64,000 bases of DNA from Narthecium ossifragum (GCA_963920575.1 OY986972.1:11234010-11298009); one strand, 5' to 3'; shown: positions 23,504 to 36,060, numbered from the stretch's first letter. The notes: generated from the sequence alone by a model not told the origin. Program-made: numbers and translations.

Positions 23504-23690
23504 AGGCTGTAGGTTCCATGGATAGGATTAGGCTTGTAGCTAAGATTTTGAGTGTGGATTGGGATAGTTCTATGTTCGAGCATCCCTGCATGTTTTATTT
23601 GTGCTCGTGTGTGATATGTTTCTGCTTTATTGATTGTTGCTTGTTATGTTGTTTTCCGGCTGTGACATGACGTCTCAAGGGGAGATGTGT
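23504..23690 (+). pseudogene. Tekay leader and probable gag start
   Basis: Short leader after the primer site. An ATG at 23668 opens a frame (MTSQGEM) that is cut at 23690 by a solo LTR. If the LTR and one target copy are disregarded, the frame stays open into 26066-26177 and 30021-30077. That, plus the position 165 bases after the primer site, is why I call it gag. No recognisable domain in this short part. Confidence 0.55.
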
Positions 23691-23898
23691 TGTGAGGACC
23701 TGTCCCTCTACCCCTGTGGCTCGTTGTAGACCGCAAGGGCAATTTGGTAAATTACACCTTGTTGGTTTGTTTCACACCCACCGGTGCACACACTGATCTT
23801 GTATGTGTTAGCATTTGTTTAAAATGGTTAGGTGGACCCAAGATCGGTAGATCCCAGCTCGGGCGCGCTGAAGCTTGCTTTTGGGCAGCTTACGGCCC

Positions 23899-24045
23899 TT
23901 GAGCGATCGATCGCTCGTAGGAACGATCGATCGGACTCGTGAGCGAGTCGGTGGGTTTTTGACCCGCTCGGATCGATCCGACTTGGTGTTGGATCGATCC
24001 AGCCTGTGTCGGATCGATCCGACTTGGTGTTGGATCGGACTCTTG
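23899..24045. repeat. GATCGATC array in Tekay LTR
   Basis: Six GCGATCGATCG or GGATCGATCC units lie just before the polypyrimidine tract. Confidence 0.88.
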
Positions 24046-24109
24046 TCGGTGGCTTTTTCTGCTTCGCGAGGACGGTCGCCGTTGGCCGTCGCTCTCTCCT
24101 GTCAGAGGG

Positions 24110-24300
24110 GGAGGACTTTCCCTCCCCTCCTTTCTCTTTTTCCCCCTTCCCCCGGCTGTTCCCCCTTCCCCTGGCTGTCCCCTCCCCCTTTCCTCCTTTT
24201 CTCCTTCCCCTCCTTCCTTCTTCTTCTTCTTCTTCTTTCTCCTCTCCCGAAAGCTCTGTTTTCTCTCCTTTTCCCGCCGGCGAGCTTCTTCTCCTCCGTT
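24110..24300 (+). repeat. Polypyrimidine tract of Tekay LTR
   Basis: About 190 bases almost only C and T on the LTR coding strand. Equivalents are at 1180-1340 (inverted), 32245-32475, 35275-35425 (inverted) and 36800-36990. They create long false open frames on the opposite strand. Confidence 0.88.
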
Positions 24301-24612
24301 CTCCCTCCTCCGACCATCTTTTTGGGTGTTGTATGGTTCCAACCGTGGCAACGAGAGGAAGGCTCCTGGTGTGGTTTGGAGGCTTGTTGCTGACTGGTTG
24401 CGAGGGATCAGCCGAGGAAAGCGTTCTTCGGTAGGTTCTTCTACCTACTGCGTTCTTTAGTGGGTTTTTTCTAGATCTAGCCGTTGGATCTTGTTCATCT
24501 TTGTCTTGTTGGATTGCTCATGCCTAGTAGAATTTTGGATATGGGTTTTATGATCTTTGGTTGAGATCCTAGTAGGTTTTATGCATGATTAAGCTCGGAT
24601 TTTCTGGTTTAT

Positions 24613-24631
24613 GCTGTTCTTGAAGAACAGC
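24613..24631. promoter_or_regulatory. Heat-shock-element-like palindrome in LTR
   Basis: GCTGTTCTTGAAGAACAGC: two perfect 9-base arms around one G. The core TTCTTGAA fits the TTCnnGAA pattern of heat-shock factor sites. It is conserved at 28542-28560 (one mismatch), 34903-34921 (inverted) and 37290-37308. Function is inferred, not shown. Confidence 0.5.
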
Positions 24632-26060
24632 CGGCTTGCGGCGCATTTTTCGGCCGGTACGTACATTATCTTGGGTTGTGATGAGCATAACAGTTGTAGA
24701 TCTTTGAACCTACTCTCTAACCCAACTAATTTCATAATTTTCTGATTTTCCTACGATTTGTTATGAATTGTTTACTAGAGGGCTGCGTTGCTGCAATTAA
24801 TTAGTAAGTTAGTTTAATTAACGGTTTTGATTAGTGTTTTCCCGTTAATCCAACCGTTGGATGATTATGGATTTTGGATATGTTGATCCTGATATGTACA
24901 CCTACTGATGGCTAAGTTGGAGGATAGGCTTAGATGATTATTGTTTACTGTTCATCATCGTTTTCGGGGTTGCTTCCCGTTGCAGGAGTCCGCAGTTGAC
25001 GATCGCAGTACCGTCTTAATGCCGGGACCCGCTGCGGATCGGCTGGCAGCGGTCGGTATTACCACTGCAGCGATCCAGTTGACTTTTATGATGCCTTATC
25101 ACACTGTTGCATGGCTATCTCCTGTTTGTGTATGTCATAGCATGCATTGTCGTTTTGTGCATTAGTTGCATTGGTTAGGGCATGGGTGATCTCTGGGTCA
25201 CCGTCCCGAGGCTGGAAGCTCGGACTTAGCCCTAGGACCGGAGTTGGGTAGTTTGGACCCGGTTCGAATGGTGGTGTCCAGTCAATTCGATGATAGGCTT
25301 AAATGACTGGTACACTTGTTGCTTAATGATTGTAGAGGTCGTGTCGACCTCGAGTCGGATCTGAGGTGTAGCCGGTGTCCGGTGTTCTTAAAACTCTTGA
25401 GTAGAGGAGTTGCCTACTCAGTGGTGTCTCTTCCCACCAAACAGTGTTCAGTGTCCTGTTGAGAGTCAGCAGTGTTGTTTCCTACTACTGAGCGTGACCT
25501 GACATGTGACCAGCCCGGCTGGAAGACCATGATCGTGGGCCTCATGGACACGCGGTGGGGTTATGGGACTCCTGTATACACCCAAGTTCCTCTTGAGGGC
25601 GGCACTGTTGCGTTTCCCTCTTCCTTCTGTGTGTCGTAGTGTAGATCCCTACTGAGCTTAGAGCTCACACCTACCCGGGCTGCGTTTTGTAGGTGCAGGC
25701 GTCAGTTCTTCCTCTGTGGCCCCTACCGGGCAGTTGGTCGGCGGTGCGGCGGCGCCTGGTGGACTTTGAGAGGTGGCGATATTTACTGCTTTTACCTTTG
25801 GTTCGTTAGTCTCCTATGGGAGTAATGTTGTATTCGAATCTTCCCCTCTCCGATGATATGTATATTAAACACTTTGGGTATTGAATCTGTGGTTCGAGGC
25901 TCTGCTATATAAATTGTTGTTTTAATTTGAGGGTGCTTTTGGTGAATTGCTAGGGAGACCAATAGGTTAGAGGGAACCCTCGCCGTCTTTTTTTCGCGTT
26001 TTGTAGGTTCCGGTTCGCGTCGCCCGGCACGGGTGGGCCTTCGCGGGTCGGGGCGCGACA

Positions 26061-26177
26061 TGTGCATTCACGCCGGTGTCGTCGGTTCCCTCACCATACA
26101 GTGTCTCCCATCGTGATGGAGCAGAGCGAGAAGGGAATAGGATATGTGTCACCTTTATACTCTTGGAATACCCGAGA
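26061..26177 (+). pseudogene. Tekay gag fragment between two solo LTRs
   Basis: 117 bases of the interrupted gag. It stays open in the frame set by 23668 and ends in the target duplication CGAGA (26173-26177) of the next LTR. Confidence 0.55.
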
Positions 26178-26849
26178 TGTGAGGACCTGTCCCTCTACTC
26201 CTGGGTCGATCACATGGGTTGGGCCTGTGGTTCGTTGTGGACCGCAAGACAATTTGGTTAATTATGTCTTGTCGGTTTGTTTCACACCCACGTGGTGCGC
26301 ACACAGCCCCTATGTTTGACTTATTGTGTTTACTAGAACCCTAGGCGGGCTTGGGATCGAAAGATCCAAGCTCGGGCGTGCAGAAGCCTGTTTTTAGGGC
26401 AGCTGGCGGCCCGTGTGCAATCAGTCGTTCCTGGGAGCGACCGATCGGACATGTGTCGGTGGTCGGCATGGTTGACGTGTCCGGATAAGGATGATGAGTG
26501 CATGAAAGTGCACTCTGAATAGTCTTATAACCATCTCAATTGCTAGATTATTATCCTTAATCAACTTCTTTAGCACTACTTTTATACTTTTATGTGCTTC
26601 ACATAGTTGTTTGAAAAATGCAGGAAATTGGAGCTAAAAGAAGCTGAAAAGAGTATATGGATCAACTTCAAAAATTAATCTGTACCTGTTCATGAAGAAC
26701 CAGATGATATGTCATATATGGTTGGAAAGCTCTTGAAGTCTAGATTCTGGAGAATTTTACGGTTCATAATTCCGAGTTTCCTAGAGGAAGTTACGGCACT
26801 TTTAGTATCGATGGCGCAGTCTGAATGACAGAACAGAAAATAAGCTGGA

Positions 26850-27075
26850 AGTCCGATCAATCCGACACCCAGAGTCCGATCGATCGGACTACGCAGAAAC
26901 GTGACAGAATATGTATTTTTCAGTCACAAGTGGTCCGATCGATCCCTCCATCCCTCCTACGGGGTCCGATCGATCCGACACCCTTAGTCCGATTGATCGG
27001 ACTCGGGAATAGCCAAAAACAGTGGATTTTTACGCAACGGATCGATCCGACACCTAAAGTCCGATCGATTCGACT
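26850..27075. repeat. TCCGATCGATCGGA array in family B LTR
   Basis: About eight GTCCGATCGAT[C/T] units, several as longer palindromes such as TCCGATCGATCGGA, directly upstream of the TATA box. Confidence 0.88.
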
Positions 27076-27133
27076 TTTCCAGTGAAGAAAATCAATGGTT
27101 TAGATTAATCCGTGGATGGAGAGACTTTGGGGC

Positions 27134-27141
27134 TATAAATA
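27134..27141 (+). promoter_or_regulatory. TATA box of family B LTR
   Basis: TATAAATA about 60 bases after the palindrome array. This places the array in the promoter-proximal part of U3. Confidence 0.7.
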
Positions 27142-28541
27142 GGAAACTTAGGGTTAATCAAAGGGAACTTATGGGACATTTTTGGAGGCTCTTTTCTGGA
27201 CGTTTCACAAAGGAAGAAGATGAAGGAATCTCCATCCATGGCCGAGTAATCCGCGGGCATGGCGGACGGATGATCTAGCGAGGACTAGGGCTTCTTCTCC
27301 AACAATGGTTCATAGTTTTTAATCTTCATTGTTAAACTCTTTTCTATGTATTGGATCTTCAAATATTATTTTCAGATTATAGATTTCTATGTGGATGATT
27401 AATATTATAAATCCAGTCATGCTTCTTTCATGATCTTATAATCCGATAGTCTTCTCTTTTGATTCTCCTACCGAGTCTTGCGAGACCTTTGCTATGCATT
27501 GCCCGTAGTGACAGCTGGTATTGTATATTCTTAGGGATCTTGTAAGACAAGGTTGGGGCTTTATCCCGAGGAATCTTTGCTATGCATTGCCGACTGTGAG
27601 AGTTGGTATTGTGTATTCTTAGAGATCTGGTTAGATAGAGTTAGGGCTTTGTCCCGGTGAACTTTTGCTGCGCGTTGCCTGTAGTGACAGCCGGTAACGT
27701 GTATTCTTAGGATCTGGTGGGGACGGAGTTAGGGTTACAATGAGAAGAACCAACCATAGAAAGAGACATTTATATTTTATCAGATTCATAATTCTATATC
27801 TTCCGGTTAAGGTGATTGGGATGTGAATCCCTTAACTGAGTATTATATGAACCATTGAGAAGAGAAGAACCTAAATCCGAGTGAAGTGATTCCTGAAGCC
27901 TAGCCTCATTCAAATCCTGATTTTCTTTGTTACCTTTATTTTACCGTTACATCTCCGATCTATTTTCTTAACTTTTACGCTCTTGTTTGTCTTCAATACA
28001 TTGTTATTCATATTTCTGGATCTTTCCTGCTTGTCTCTCTGTGGGTTCGACCTCTCTTATGCTGTACTGCACCGCGACCGCTGTGCGTGACACATTTGAG
28101 CGACATCAAAGGACGCGAACTGACTTAGCCCGGACCAGTCCAACCGATCGGTCTCGATCAGACTCAAGTAGCCCGAGACCTTCCTTGTTTTTCCGGTTTG
28201 TTTCCCTTCTCCTTCTTCCCCTCCATTCTCCCTCCGACGACCATCCTTTTGAGTGCTTGAGTGCTCGTTGGATTCGTGGCAGCGAGAGGAAGATCCTTGG
28301 TTTGGTTTGAAGCCGGTTTGGTGCTCGTACCGCGGGGATTTAGCGGAGGTTTGCGTGTCCGGTAGGTTTCTACCTACTTGAGTTTATTTAGGGGTTTTCT
28401 TTTAATCTAGCCAGTAGATCTAGATGTTCTTCGTGTTGTTGTGAGCCTCTTGCTTAGCTTAAATTATGTTTTAAGTTTCATAAGATTTGATTGAGATTTT
28501 AGTAGGTTTTAGCATGTTTAAACTCGGATTTTTCCGGTTTC

Positions 28542-28560
28542 TCTGTTCTTGAAGAACAGC
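28542..28560. promoter_or_regulatory. Heat-shock-element-like palindrome in LTR
   Basis: TCTGTTCTTGAAGAACAGC, one mismatch from the copy at 24613. Confidence 0.45.
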
Positions 28561-30015
28561 CGGTTTACGGTGTGTTTTCCTGTCTGTACATGCATGATCT
28601 TAATTTATGCATGTTCTACTCTCAGACCCACCCCGTTTCATAATTGTATGATTTTTTTTATGAATTGTTATGAATTTCTTACGGATGGGCTGCGCTGCAG
28701 CAATTAGAGGTAATTAGTGAGATTAATGGATTTCATTAGTGTTTTTCCGGTTATCGAGCCGTCGGATGTTTCCCGATTTTGGATACGTTGATCCCAGCAT
28801 GTTTATCTGTGGGTTTCTATGTTGGATCTCGAATCCGACATCGTTTGGATGTCGGATCGACGAGGTCGCTTAGCCTCTAATTAGGGGATTTGATGTTTAA
28901 ATAATATTATATGTTCTAAACATATAATATTATATTATATGTTCATTTGAGTTTTCGGAGTTGCTTCCCGTTGCAGGAGTTCGCGGTTAACGGTTGTAGT
29001 ACCGTCGTAATGCCGGGATCCGCTGCAGATTGTCTGGCAGCGGTCGGTAGTATCGCTCCAGCGATCCAGTTGGACTTGTGTGCTATTTTTATTATACTAT
29101 TGCATGCTTACCTCTTACCTGCGTATGATCATAACATGCATTCTGTTGTGCATTAGATGCATAAGGATAGGGCGTGGGCGATGGGTTGATTGCCGATCCG
29201 AGGCTTTCAGGTAGCTCGGATTTAGCTCTAGGACTGTGGCGGATAGCAATGTCCAGGTTGGATTGTAGTATTCAGTAGATATCTATGATAGGCTTAGATG
29301 ACCTGAATACATGTTGATCGATGATTTAGAGGTCGTGTCAGCCTCGAGTCGGGTTCTGAGGTGTAACCAATGTCCAGTTATAATGACTCTTGGGTAGAGG
29401 GTGTGCCTACTCAGTGGTGTCATTTCCTGTCAGCAGTGCCGGTTTTCTGCTTGTGAGTCAGCAGTGTTGGTTTCCTGCTTACTGAGCGTGACCCCTCGTA
29501 TGATCGGCTAGCCTGGAAGATCACGACTGTGGACCTCAGGGACACTCGGTGGGGTATGGGACCCCTATGTACACCCAGACCTTACTTCGGGGCGACACTT
29601 TTGAGTTCCCTCCTTTCTGTGTGCCGTAGTGTAGAACCCTACTAAGGCTAGTGCTCACTCTTACCCGGGCTGCGTTTTGCAGTTGCAGACATTAGCTCTT
29701 CTTCAGTGGCCCTTACCAGGCAGGTGTTTGGTGGCGCGGCGGCGTCTAGCGGTGCTTGAGGAGCGGTGATCGTCTTCTACACCTTTTCTGTTAGATAGTC
29801 TCCTATGGGAGTATGTTGTATAAATGTAAACCCTTTTGAGGATTTGAATATTATATTATATTATTGAGGTTTGGAATTATTGTTAAATAAGGGTTATGAA
29901 CTGGTTAGGGAAACCAGTAAGTTAGAGGGAACCCCTCACCAAAATTATTCCGCATTAGTTAGGTTCCGGTCGTGTCACCCGGCCCGCTTTGGCCTTTGCG
30001 AGTTGGGGCGTGACA

Positions 30016-30134
30016 CGAGAGGTGGACCCGTTGTGGTCCAGAGGCGATATTTGAGATCCTTCGACAGTAGAGGACTAGTTGAATGAGGTGTTCGAGATCC
30101 TTGATGCCATGGACCTTGATGATGATGTAAAATG
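30016..30134 (+). pseudogene. Tekay gag N-terminal fragment
   Basis: Resumes the gag after the split LTR. In one frame RRYLRSFDSRGLVE, then a stop; after a frame change NEVFEILDAMDLDDDVKC, which matches the WLxEMEKVFEILDC region of chromovirus gag. It is cut near 30120-30135 by a truncated family B LTR whose exact start is ambiguous because both sides contain TGATGATG. Confidence 0.7.
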
Positions 30135-30947
30135 TCATATATTTATCCGTTAATACTTAATCTTCTATGCTTTTTTGATACCTAAATGTGCTCACTAATC
30201 TTATATTTTGATTTAGGATGCAATTGGAGTCATTATATGCGAATCAAAGATGATTGGGCGATTTTGGACAGTTTCACATCAGTTAGTAAATGGAGAATAA
30301 TTTTTCCCTCCAAGCTCTGATTGGGACGATTCAAGATGCTATAGTATGAAAAGAACGATCTCTACAATTGTCATGTCTTGAGTTTTAAGAGATTCTGGTT
30401 GGTTGCATCAAAGAAATTGGAAAGAAGATGGGTAAGATTGAAAGATTAAACTGTACCTACTCGGGAAGAACCAGATAAGGTTCCATCTATGATTGGAAAG
30501 TTCTGGAAGTCTAGTTTCTAGACAATTTTATGGTTCATGATTTGGAGTTTTCTAGAGGAAGTTACAGTATTTTTATTACTAAAGGCGCAGGGCTGAATGG
30601 TAAAAGAAAAGCGCTGGAAAGAAAATCGATCTACCTTGCATAAGAGATCGATCTTTCATCTATGACATAGTTAATAGAGAGCATGGTTTGAAGAGATCGA
30701 TATCTCCTCTTACAAAGATCGATCTTTCAGATGACAGAGAGCTTTATTTCAAAAGATCGATCTCCCTCTTTATAAAGATCGATCTTTGTTTGGGAGGAGA
30801 GAATTGACGATTCAACAGAAGATCGATCTTCCCCTTTAAAGAGATTGATCTTCGTCGGGGCATGACCAATTCTACGGGATGAAAAGATCGATCTTCATCC
30901 CTAGAAGATCGATCTTTGTATGACAGCTGAGCAAAATAAAGGGCTGA
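30135..30947 (+). mobile_element. Truncated family B LTR, diverged
   Basis: Similar to 26492-27130 throughout: GGAAGAACCAGATAAGGTTCC, a GATTGGAAAGTTC segment and the TCTAGAGGAAGTTACAG segment match in order. It stops at 30947 where a Tekay LTR begins. Its array (30628-30925) has AGATCGATCTT units rather than the TCCGATCGATCGGA of its relative. Confidence 0.82.
30628..30925. repeat. AGATCGATCTT array
   Basis: Ten or more AAGATCGATCTT-type palindromes about 20-40 bases apart. The core is the same as elsewhere but the flanks are different. Confidence 0.88.
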
Positions 30948-31906
30948 TGTTGCCCCAATTCGCGAAGGCCAAACCAGGTCGGGCGACGCGAACCGGAATC
31001 TAACTAAATGCGGAAAAGTTTTGGCGAGGGTTCCCTATAATCTACTGGTCTCCCTAAAAAATCCACTAGTACCCTGATTTAAGCTATTAATTAACCAACC
31101 TCAGCAGACATAATAAAATAATTTGAAATCCTCGAAAGGGTACAATAGTCATATACATCATACTCCCGTAGTAGACTAACTATAACAAAAAGGTAGACAA
31201 TGATCACCAGTCCTCAAGCACCGCCAAACGCCACTACGCCACCAAACACCTGCCCGATAGGGGCCACCGAAGAGGAGCAAATGTCTGCACCTGTAAAATG
31301 CAGCCTGCGTAGGAGTGAGCAATTAAGCTCAGCAGGGAAACTACACTACGACTTACACAAAGGACGGAACACAACAGTGTCACCTTCAAGCAAAGCCTGG
31401 GTGTATATAGGGGCCCCATAACCCCACCGCGCATCCCTGAGGGCCTCAGTCATAGTTTTCTACAAGAACTGGTCACATGCTGACTCACTAGCAGGAAACC
31501 GGCAATGCTATGCGAGAAACGACACCGCTGAGTAGACAAACCCTCTACTCAAGAGTCATCGAACACTGGACACCGTTACACCTCAGAACCCGGCTCAAGG
31601 CCCACACGACCTCTAAATCATCGATCAACATGTCTTCAAGTCATCTAGGCCTATCATCGAATTTGACTTAAGGTCCGTTTATTCTACACATTCCAGGCGA
31701 GTCACACACTCCCCTGATTCAACCACAAACCACGCACGGACTTAAACAGATATAATAACATTATATCTAAGATAAGATTAGGATAATCAAGTTATTGAAA
31801 TCAAACCAATTCTAAAGCAAACCTCGAAAAATCCTATCTTTCAATCTAGCCGTCCGATCGACATGAAACTTGATATACCCACTAAAGGATATACCCCGAA
31901 TCACAT
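30948..31906 (-). mobile_element. Tekay LTR fragment, minus strand
   Basis: Starts with the inverted LTR end (TGTTGCCCCAATTCGCGAAG). Landmarks of the family occur in order to about 31665, then the sequence skips to the TCCGTTTATTCTACACATTCC region. It ends at 31906 against the opposite-strand LTR. About 0.96 kb of the usual 2.3 kb. Confidence 0.8.
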
Positions 31907-33440
31907 TGTGAGGACCCGTTCCTCTATCCTGGTCTGACCACGTTGGGTCGAGAATCTGGTTTTGTGGTTTGGCTCGGTTGGCCTTGGTTTGCAATCGGTT
32001 GATCGCATTGCTGCTTCTGAACACCAGAGGCAATTTGGTAAAATTGTGTCCTGGCGGTTGGTTTCACACCCGCGTAGTGCACACACAGCCTTGATTAATG
32101 TAGGTGATTGTTTAGATTCAGTAGGAGCGTTCGTGATCGTCAGATACGGACGAGATTACGACGAGATCGCAAGTTGGAGTCAAATCGGACTCAGTCCAAT
32201 CAGTTGGCTCGTCTGAACCGGCTAAGCCACTTAAGTGACTTAACCCTTTTCTCTCTCTCTCTCTCTTTTCCTTTATTTTTCCTTTTTTCTTCTCTTTTTC
32301 CCTCTTCCTTCCCCTGCCTTCCCCGTGCCCTACCCCTTCTCCTCCTTCCCTTTCTCTCTCCCGCGGCAACTTCCGTTCATCCCCGGCGACCTGGAGGCGG
32401 CGGCGAGGCCATCTTCCCCCTCCTCCCTCCGCCCCTTTCTCTCTCCCGCGGCCTCTCTTCCTTCCCCGGTGACGACGGCGGTTATGGGAGGACTCCAGCG
32501 GCTCTCTGGCGAGCTAGAGACGGCGGATTAGCAGAGGAATGAAGACTGGATTGGCGTTTAAGGTAGGGTTTCTAACTGATTGAAGCTTCATGCGATTTTA
32601 GTTGGATTTAAACCGGATTTATACATGTTTTTCCCGGATTTTATCGAAGCTCTGTTTTTCTGCGAACTGAGCTGTTCTAGCTCAGATCTTGGCTCGTACG
32701 TGCATGATCTTGTTTGATAATCAACATTAGACTTGTAGATCTTCGAATCTACTTTCAATTGCCGCTAGTTTCATGATTTTGGGATTTATATACGATTTTT
32801 GATGAATTGTTTCCTAAACTGCTGCGAAACAGAAATTAGGAAAAGATTGGTGAATTTTGTAGAAATTGGCCATTAGATTAATCCAATTATTGGGCTGCAT
32901 GTTCCTAGCATGCTAATCTACGCCTGGCCAAATTGTATTTGAAATCTGACGACGTTTAGATGTCGATTTGCAAAGTTCTTATCGTCTCTAAAAGTGGTTT
33001 ACTGTAGCAATCCGAGAATTAGTTTGTTAGTGGATTTCTCGATGTTTTATCGTGTTTGATTCTTCGGGAATTATGAAGTTAACGCTCCAAATGATCTCTA
33101 GGATTAACATGTTCAATGTGATGATTTTTGCATACTTAACTACCTCAATTTCGGCCTAATTAGTTAATTGCAAAACCCCCTCTAATTAGCAATTAGATTG
33201 TGAGGTATGGCTATTAATTATAAGTGATTTGGATTATGGTAATGAGCATGTATTTTAATCCCAGTAGGATTTTGATAGATTTGTTTGCATGCTTAGTTCT
33301 AGGTCTTGTTTATGAAGATCTTCTCCTTTTATGCAAATTGATATATTCTGTGTGATAAATACTAGTATGCTAGTAGGCGGTCTTCAGCTGGATTTCCTGT
33401 GAATTTAATGTGGATTTCTCGAGAGAATAGACTTGGGTTT
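31907..33440 (+). mobile_element. Tekay LTR fragment, plus strand, divergent subfamily
   Basis: Begins TGTGAGGACCCGTTCCTCTA and contains the polypyrimidine tract (32245-32475) and an AGCTGTTCTAGCTC remnant of the palindrome near 32670. It lacks a GATCGATC array. It is cut at 33440 by the inverted LTR pair. Minus-strand pieces of the same subfamily lie at 55753-56440. Confidence 0.8.
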
Positions 33441-34902
33441 TGTCACGCCCCGACCCGCGAAAGCCCAACCGGGCCACTCGACGCAAACCGGAACCTACCT
33501 AAATGCGGAAATAAATGCGATGGGTTCCCCCCAACTTACTGGTTTCATTAAACAGTTCATAAGCACCCCTGAATAATACAATAATTTCAAACTTCAACAT
33601 AAATAATATAATAATCCAAAACCTCAAAGGGGTTACAACAGTTTATACATCATACTCCCGTAGGAGACTAACTATAACAAAAGTGTAGAAAGTGATCACC
33701 GATCCTCAGACACCGCCAGACGCCGCAACGCCACCAAACACCTACCCGGTAGGGGCTACTGAAGAAGAGCTGGCGCCTGCACCTGCAAAACGCAGCCCGG
33801 GTAGGAGTGAGCATAAAGCTCAGTAGGGTTCTACACTACGTCACACCGAAGGAAGGGGAACGCAAGAGTGTCGCCCTCAAGTAAGACCTGGGTGTATACA
33901 GGGGTACCATAACCCCACCGCGTGTCCCTGAGGCCCACGAACATGGTCGCACTCAGTAGCATGAAACAACACTGTTGGCCCACAAGCAGGGAACGGCACT
34001 GCAGGCGGGAAAAAACACCGCTAAGTAGTCAACCTCTCTACTCAAGGGTGAACACAGTGGAACACGGGCTACACCTCAGCATCCGACTTAAGGCCGACAC
34101 GACGTCTATAATCATCAAGCAACATGTGTACCAGTCATCTAAACCTATCATCAAGTTTGACTAGATACCACAATTCGAACCTGGACCAAGCTACCCAACC
34201 CCGATCCTAGGGCTAAATCCGAGCTTCCAGCCTCGGGACGACTACCCACAGATCACCCACGCCCTAACCATGCAACTAGTTCACAACAAAGAATGCATGC
34301 TATGAACATACACAAGCAAGAGGAATAGGCATGCAACAGTATGACAAGGCAAGATACAAGTCCACTGGATCGCTACAGCGGCACTACCAACCGCTGCCAG
34401 CCGATCCGTAGCAGGTCTCGGCATTACGTCGGTACCACGACCGTCAACCGCGGACTCCTGCAACGGGAAGCAACCCCGAAAACTTCGATAAACAGTAAAA
34501 ATATAATATTATAATCCGAGCTTATAATATTATATTCAAAACACCAAAACATTCTCTACAAGCAGCTAGTTGACCCCGTCGATCCGACATCCAAACGACA
34601 TCCGATTCAAGATCCAACTAAGGTTCCAGTAGATCTATATTCCCGGATCAATATATCCAAAATCCATAAACATCCAACGGCTGGATTAACGGGAAAACAC
34701 TAATCAAAACCGCTAAACAAAACAAACTTACCAATGCTTGCTGCAACGCAGCCCACACGTGCGAAAACCATAACAAATCGTAGGAAAATCAGACAATTAT
34801 GAAATCAATTGGGTTGGAGAGTAGATTCAAAGATCTACAACTCTTATGCTCATCACAACCCAAGATCATATATGTACCGATCGGCAAACGCGCCGCAAGC
34901 CG

Positions 34903-34921
34903 GCTGTTCTTCAAGAACAGC
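34903..34921. promoter_or_regulatory. Heat-shock-element-like palindrome in LTR
   Basis: GCTGTTCTTCAAGAACAGC, the exact reverse complement of the copies at 24613 and 37290. Confidence 0.5.
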
Positions 34922-35499
34922 AAAAACCGGAAAATCCGAGATAAAACTCAACGAAAGATCATGAAACTTAAACCAGAAATTATACTAAGCAAGAGGAAGC
35001 TAACAACACAAAGAACTACAAGATCTACCGGCTAGATTAAGAGAAACCCATTAAACACTCTCGTAGATAGATTAAGAGAAACCCATTAAACACTCTCGTA
35101 GGTAGAAAAACCTACCGAACTGCGCTAATCCTCGACTGATTCCCCGCTAATCAGTCACCAGCAAGGTTCTAAACCACTTCAGGGATCTTCCTCTCGTCGC
35201 CACGGATCCAACGAGCTTTAGAACACCCAAAACGGTGGCCGGAGCAGAGAGAACGGAGGAGAAGAAAATGGGATGCCGGAAGAAAACAGAGCAAGCAGAG
35301 CTTGCGGGAAGAAGAAAGAAAGAAGGAAGAAGAACAGAAGGAAGAAGAGAAGGAGAAATAAGGGGAAGGTCGGGGAAGGTCGGGGAAGGTGGGGAAAAAG
35401 GGAAGAAGAGGTCCTCTCTTCTCCTGACTTTGGAGGACGACGGCCACGACGGCCGTCCTCGCAAGCCCAACTGCTCAACTGCTCTACTACAGTACCCAG

Positions 35500-35680
35500 A
35501 TCGATCCAAGGCCAACATGGATCGATCCAAGACTAAGAGGGATCGATCCAAGACACCAACCCGATCGATCCCACACACCAAGTCGGATCGATCCGAGACA
35601 GGCTGGATCGATCCAAAATACTTGGATCGATCTGAACGGGTCAAAAACCCACCAACTCGCTCACGAGTCCGATCGATCGG
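35500..35680. repeat. GATCGATC array in Tekay LTR
   Basis: Eight GGATCGATCC-type units spaced about 18-25 bases. Confidence 0.88.
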
Positions 35681-35883
35681 GCTGTAAGCTGCCCAAAAGC
35701 AAGCTTCAGCGCGCCCGAGCTGGGATCTTCCCCCAGGTCCACCTAACCATTCTAATCAAGCACTAACACAAACAAGGTCAGTCTGTGCATACGCGGGTGT
35801 GAAACAAAACAACAAGGCGCAATTTACCAAATTGCCCTTGCGGTCTACAACGAGCCACAGGGGTAGAGGGACAGGTCCTCACA

Positions 35884-36060
35884 TCCTAATACCCATAAAT
35901 GAAATCTCGTCCCGAGATTCGATAAGGGTAGGGCTCGGAACAACAAAATAGTTACACTAAAAGACAGGACAAGAGGTACCTCGAGATGAAAACAACTGTG
36001 AAAACTCCTGCCGCTTGCGCGCCTCGCGCTCCCAGGTCATCTCCTCGGTGCCTCTGTCGC
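35884..36060 (-). pseudogene. Tekay pol end, left arm
   Basis: Minus-strand polyprotein tail: RGTEEMTWEREARKRQEF, then SQLFSSRGTSCPVF and a stop, followed by the family's pre-LTR sequence. Beyond 36060 the bases come from elsewhere in integrase, so the gene is truncated within its last 40 codons. Confidence 0.82.

Larger units (their letters stand above)
23691..26060 (+). mobile_element. Solo Tekay LTR in gag
   Basis: 2370 bp, TGTGAGGACCTGTCCCTCTA..GGGTCGGGGCGCGACA. It is flanked by TGTGT (23686-23690) and TGTGC (26061-26065), a target duplication with one mismatch. It contains an array (23899-24045), a polypyrimidine tract (24110-24300), the GTTCTTGAAGAAC palindrome (24613-24631) and the 'TGTGTCGTAGTGTAGA' landmark near 25630. 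No polymerase sequence is attached, so it arose by LTR-LTR recombination. Confidence 0.92.
26492..28108 (+). mobile_element. Solo family B LTR
   Basis: 1617 bp. It begins TGATGAGTGCATGAAAGTGC, ends ACACATTTGAGCGACATCA, and is flanked by a perfect 5-bp duplication AAGGA (26487-26491 and 28109-28113). The ends resemble the Athila LTR (TGATGAGT.. / ..GCGATCA), which suggests a related Ty3/gypsy lineage, but no internal region is present to prove it. The gag-pol partner is not in the window. Confidence 0.93.
26178..30015 (+). mobile_element. Solo Tekay LTR, split by a family B LTR
   Basis: LTR pieces 26178-26491 and 28114-30015 together give about 2.2 kb, TGTGAGGACCTGTCC..GGGGCGTGACA. The target duplication CGAGA is perfect (26173-26177 and 30016-30020). 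The inner insertion, 26492-28108, is younger. It has the GTTCTTGAAGAAC palindrome at 28542-28560 and AT palindromes near 28896-28935. Confidence 0.93.
33441..35883 (-). mobile_element. Tekay LTR, left arm of inverted pair
   Basis: 2443 bp, complete end to end (TGTCACGCCCCGACCC..GGTCCTCACA on the plus strand). It is the 3' LTR of a minus-strand element whose pol end follows at 35884. Features: array 35500-35680, purine tract 35275-35425, GTTCTTCAAGAAC palindrome 34903-34921. A short direct repeat, ATTAAGAGAAACCCATTAAA.., occurs twice at about 35036-35100. Confidence 0.92.
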
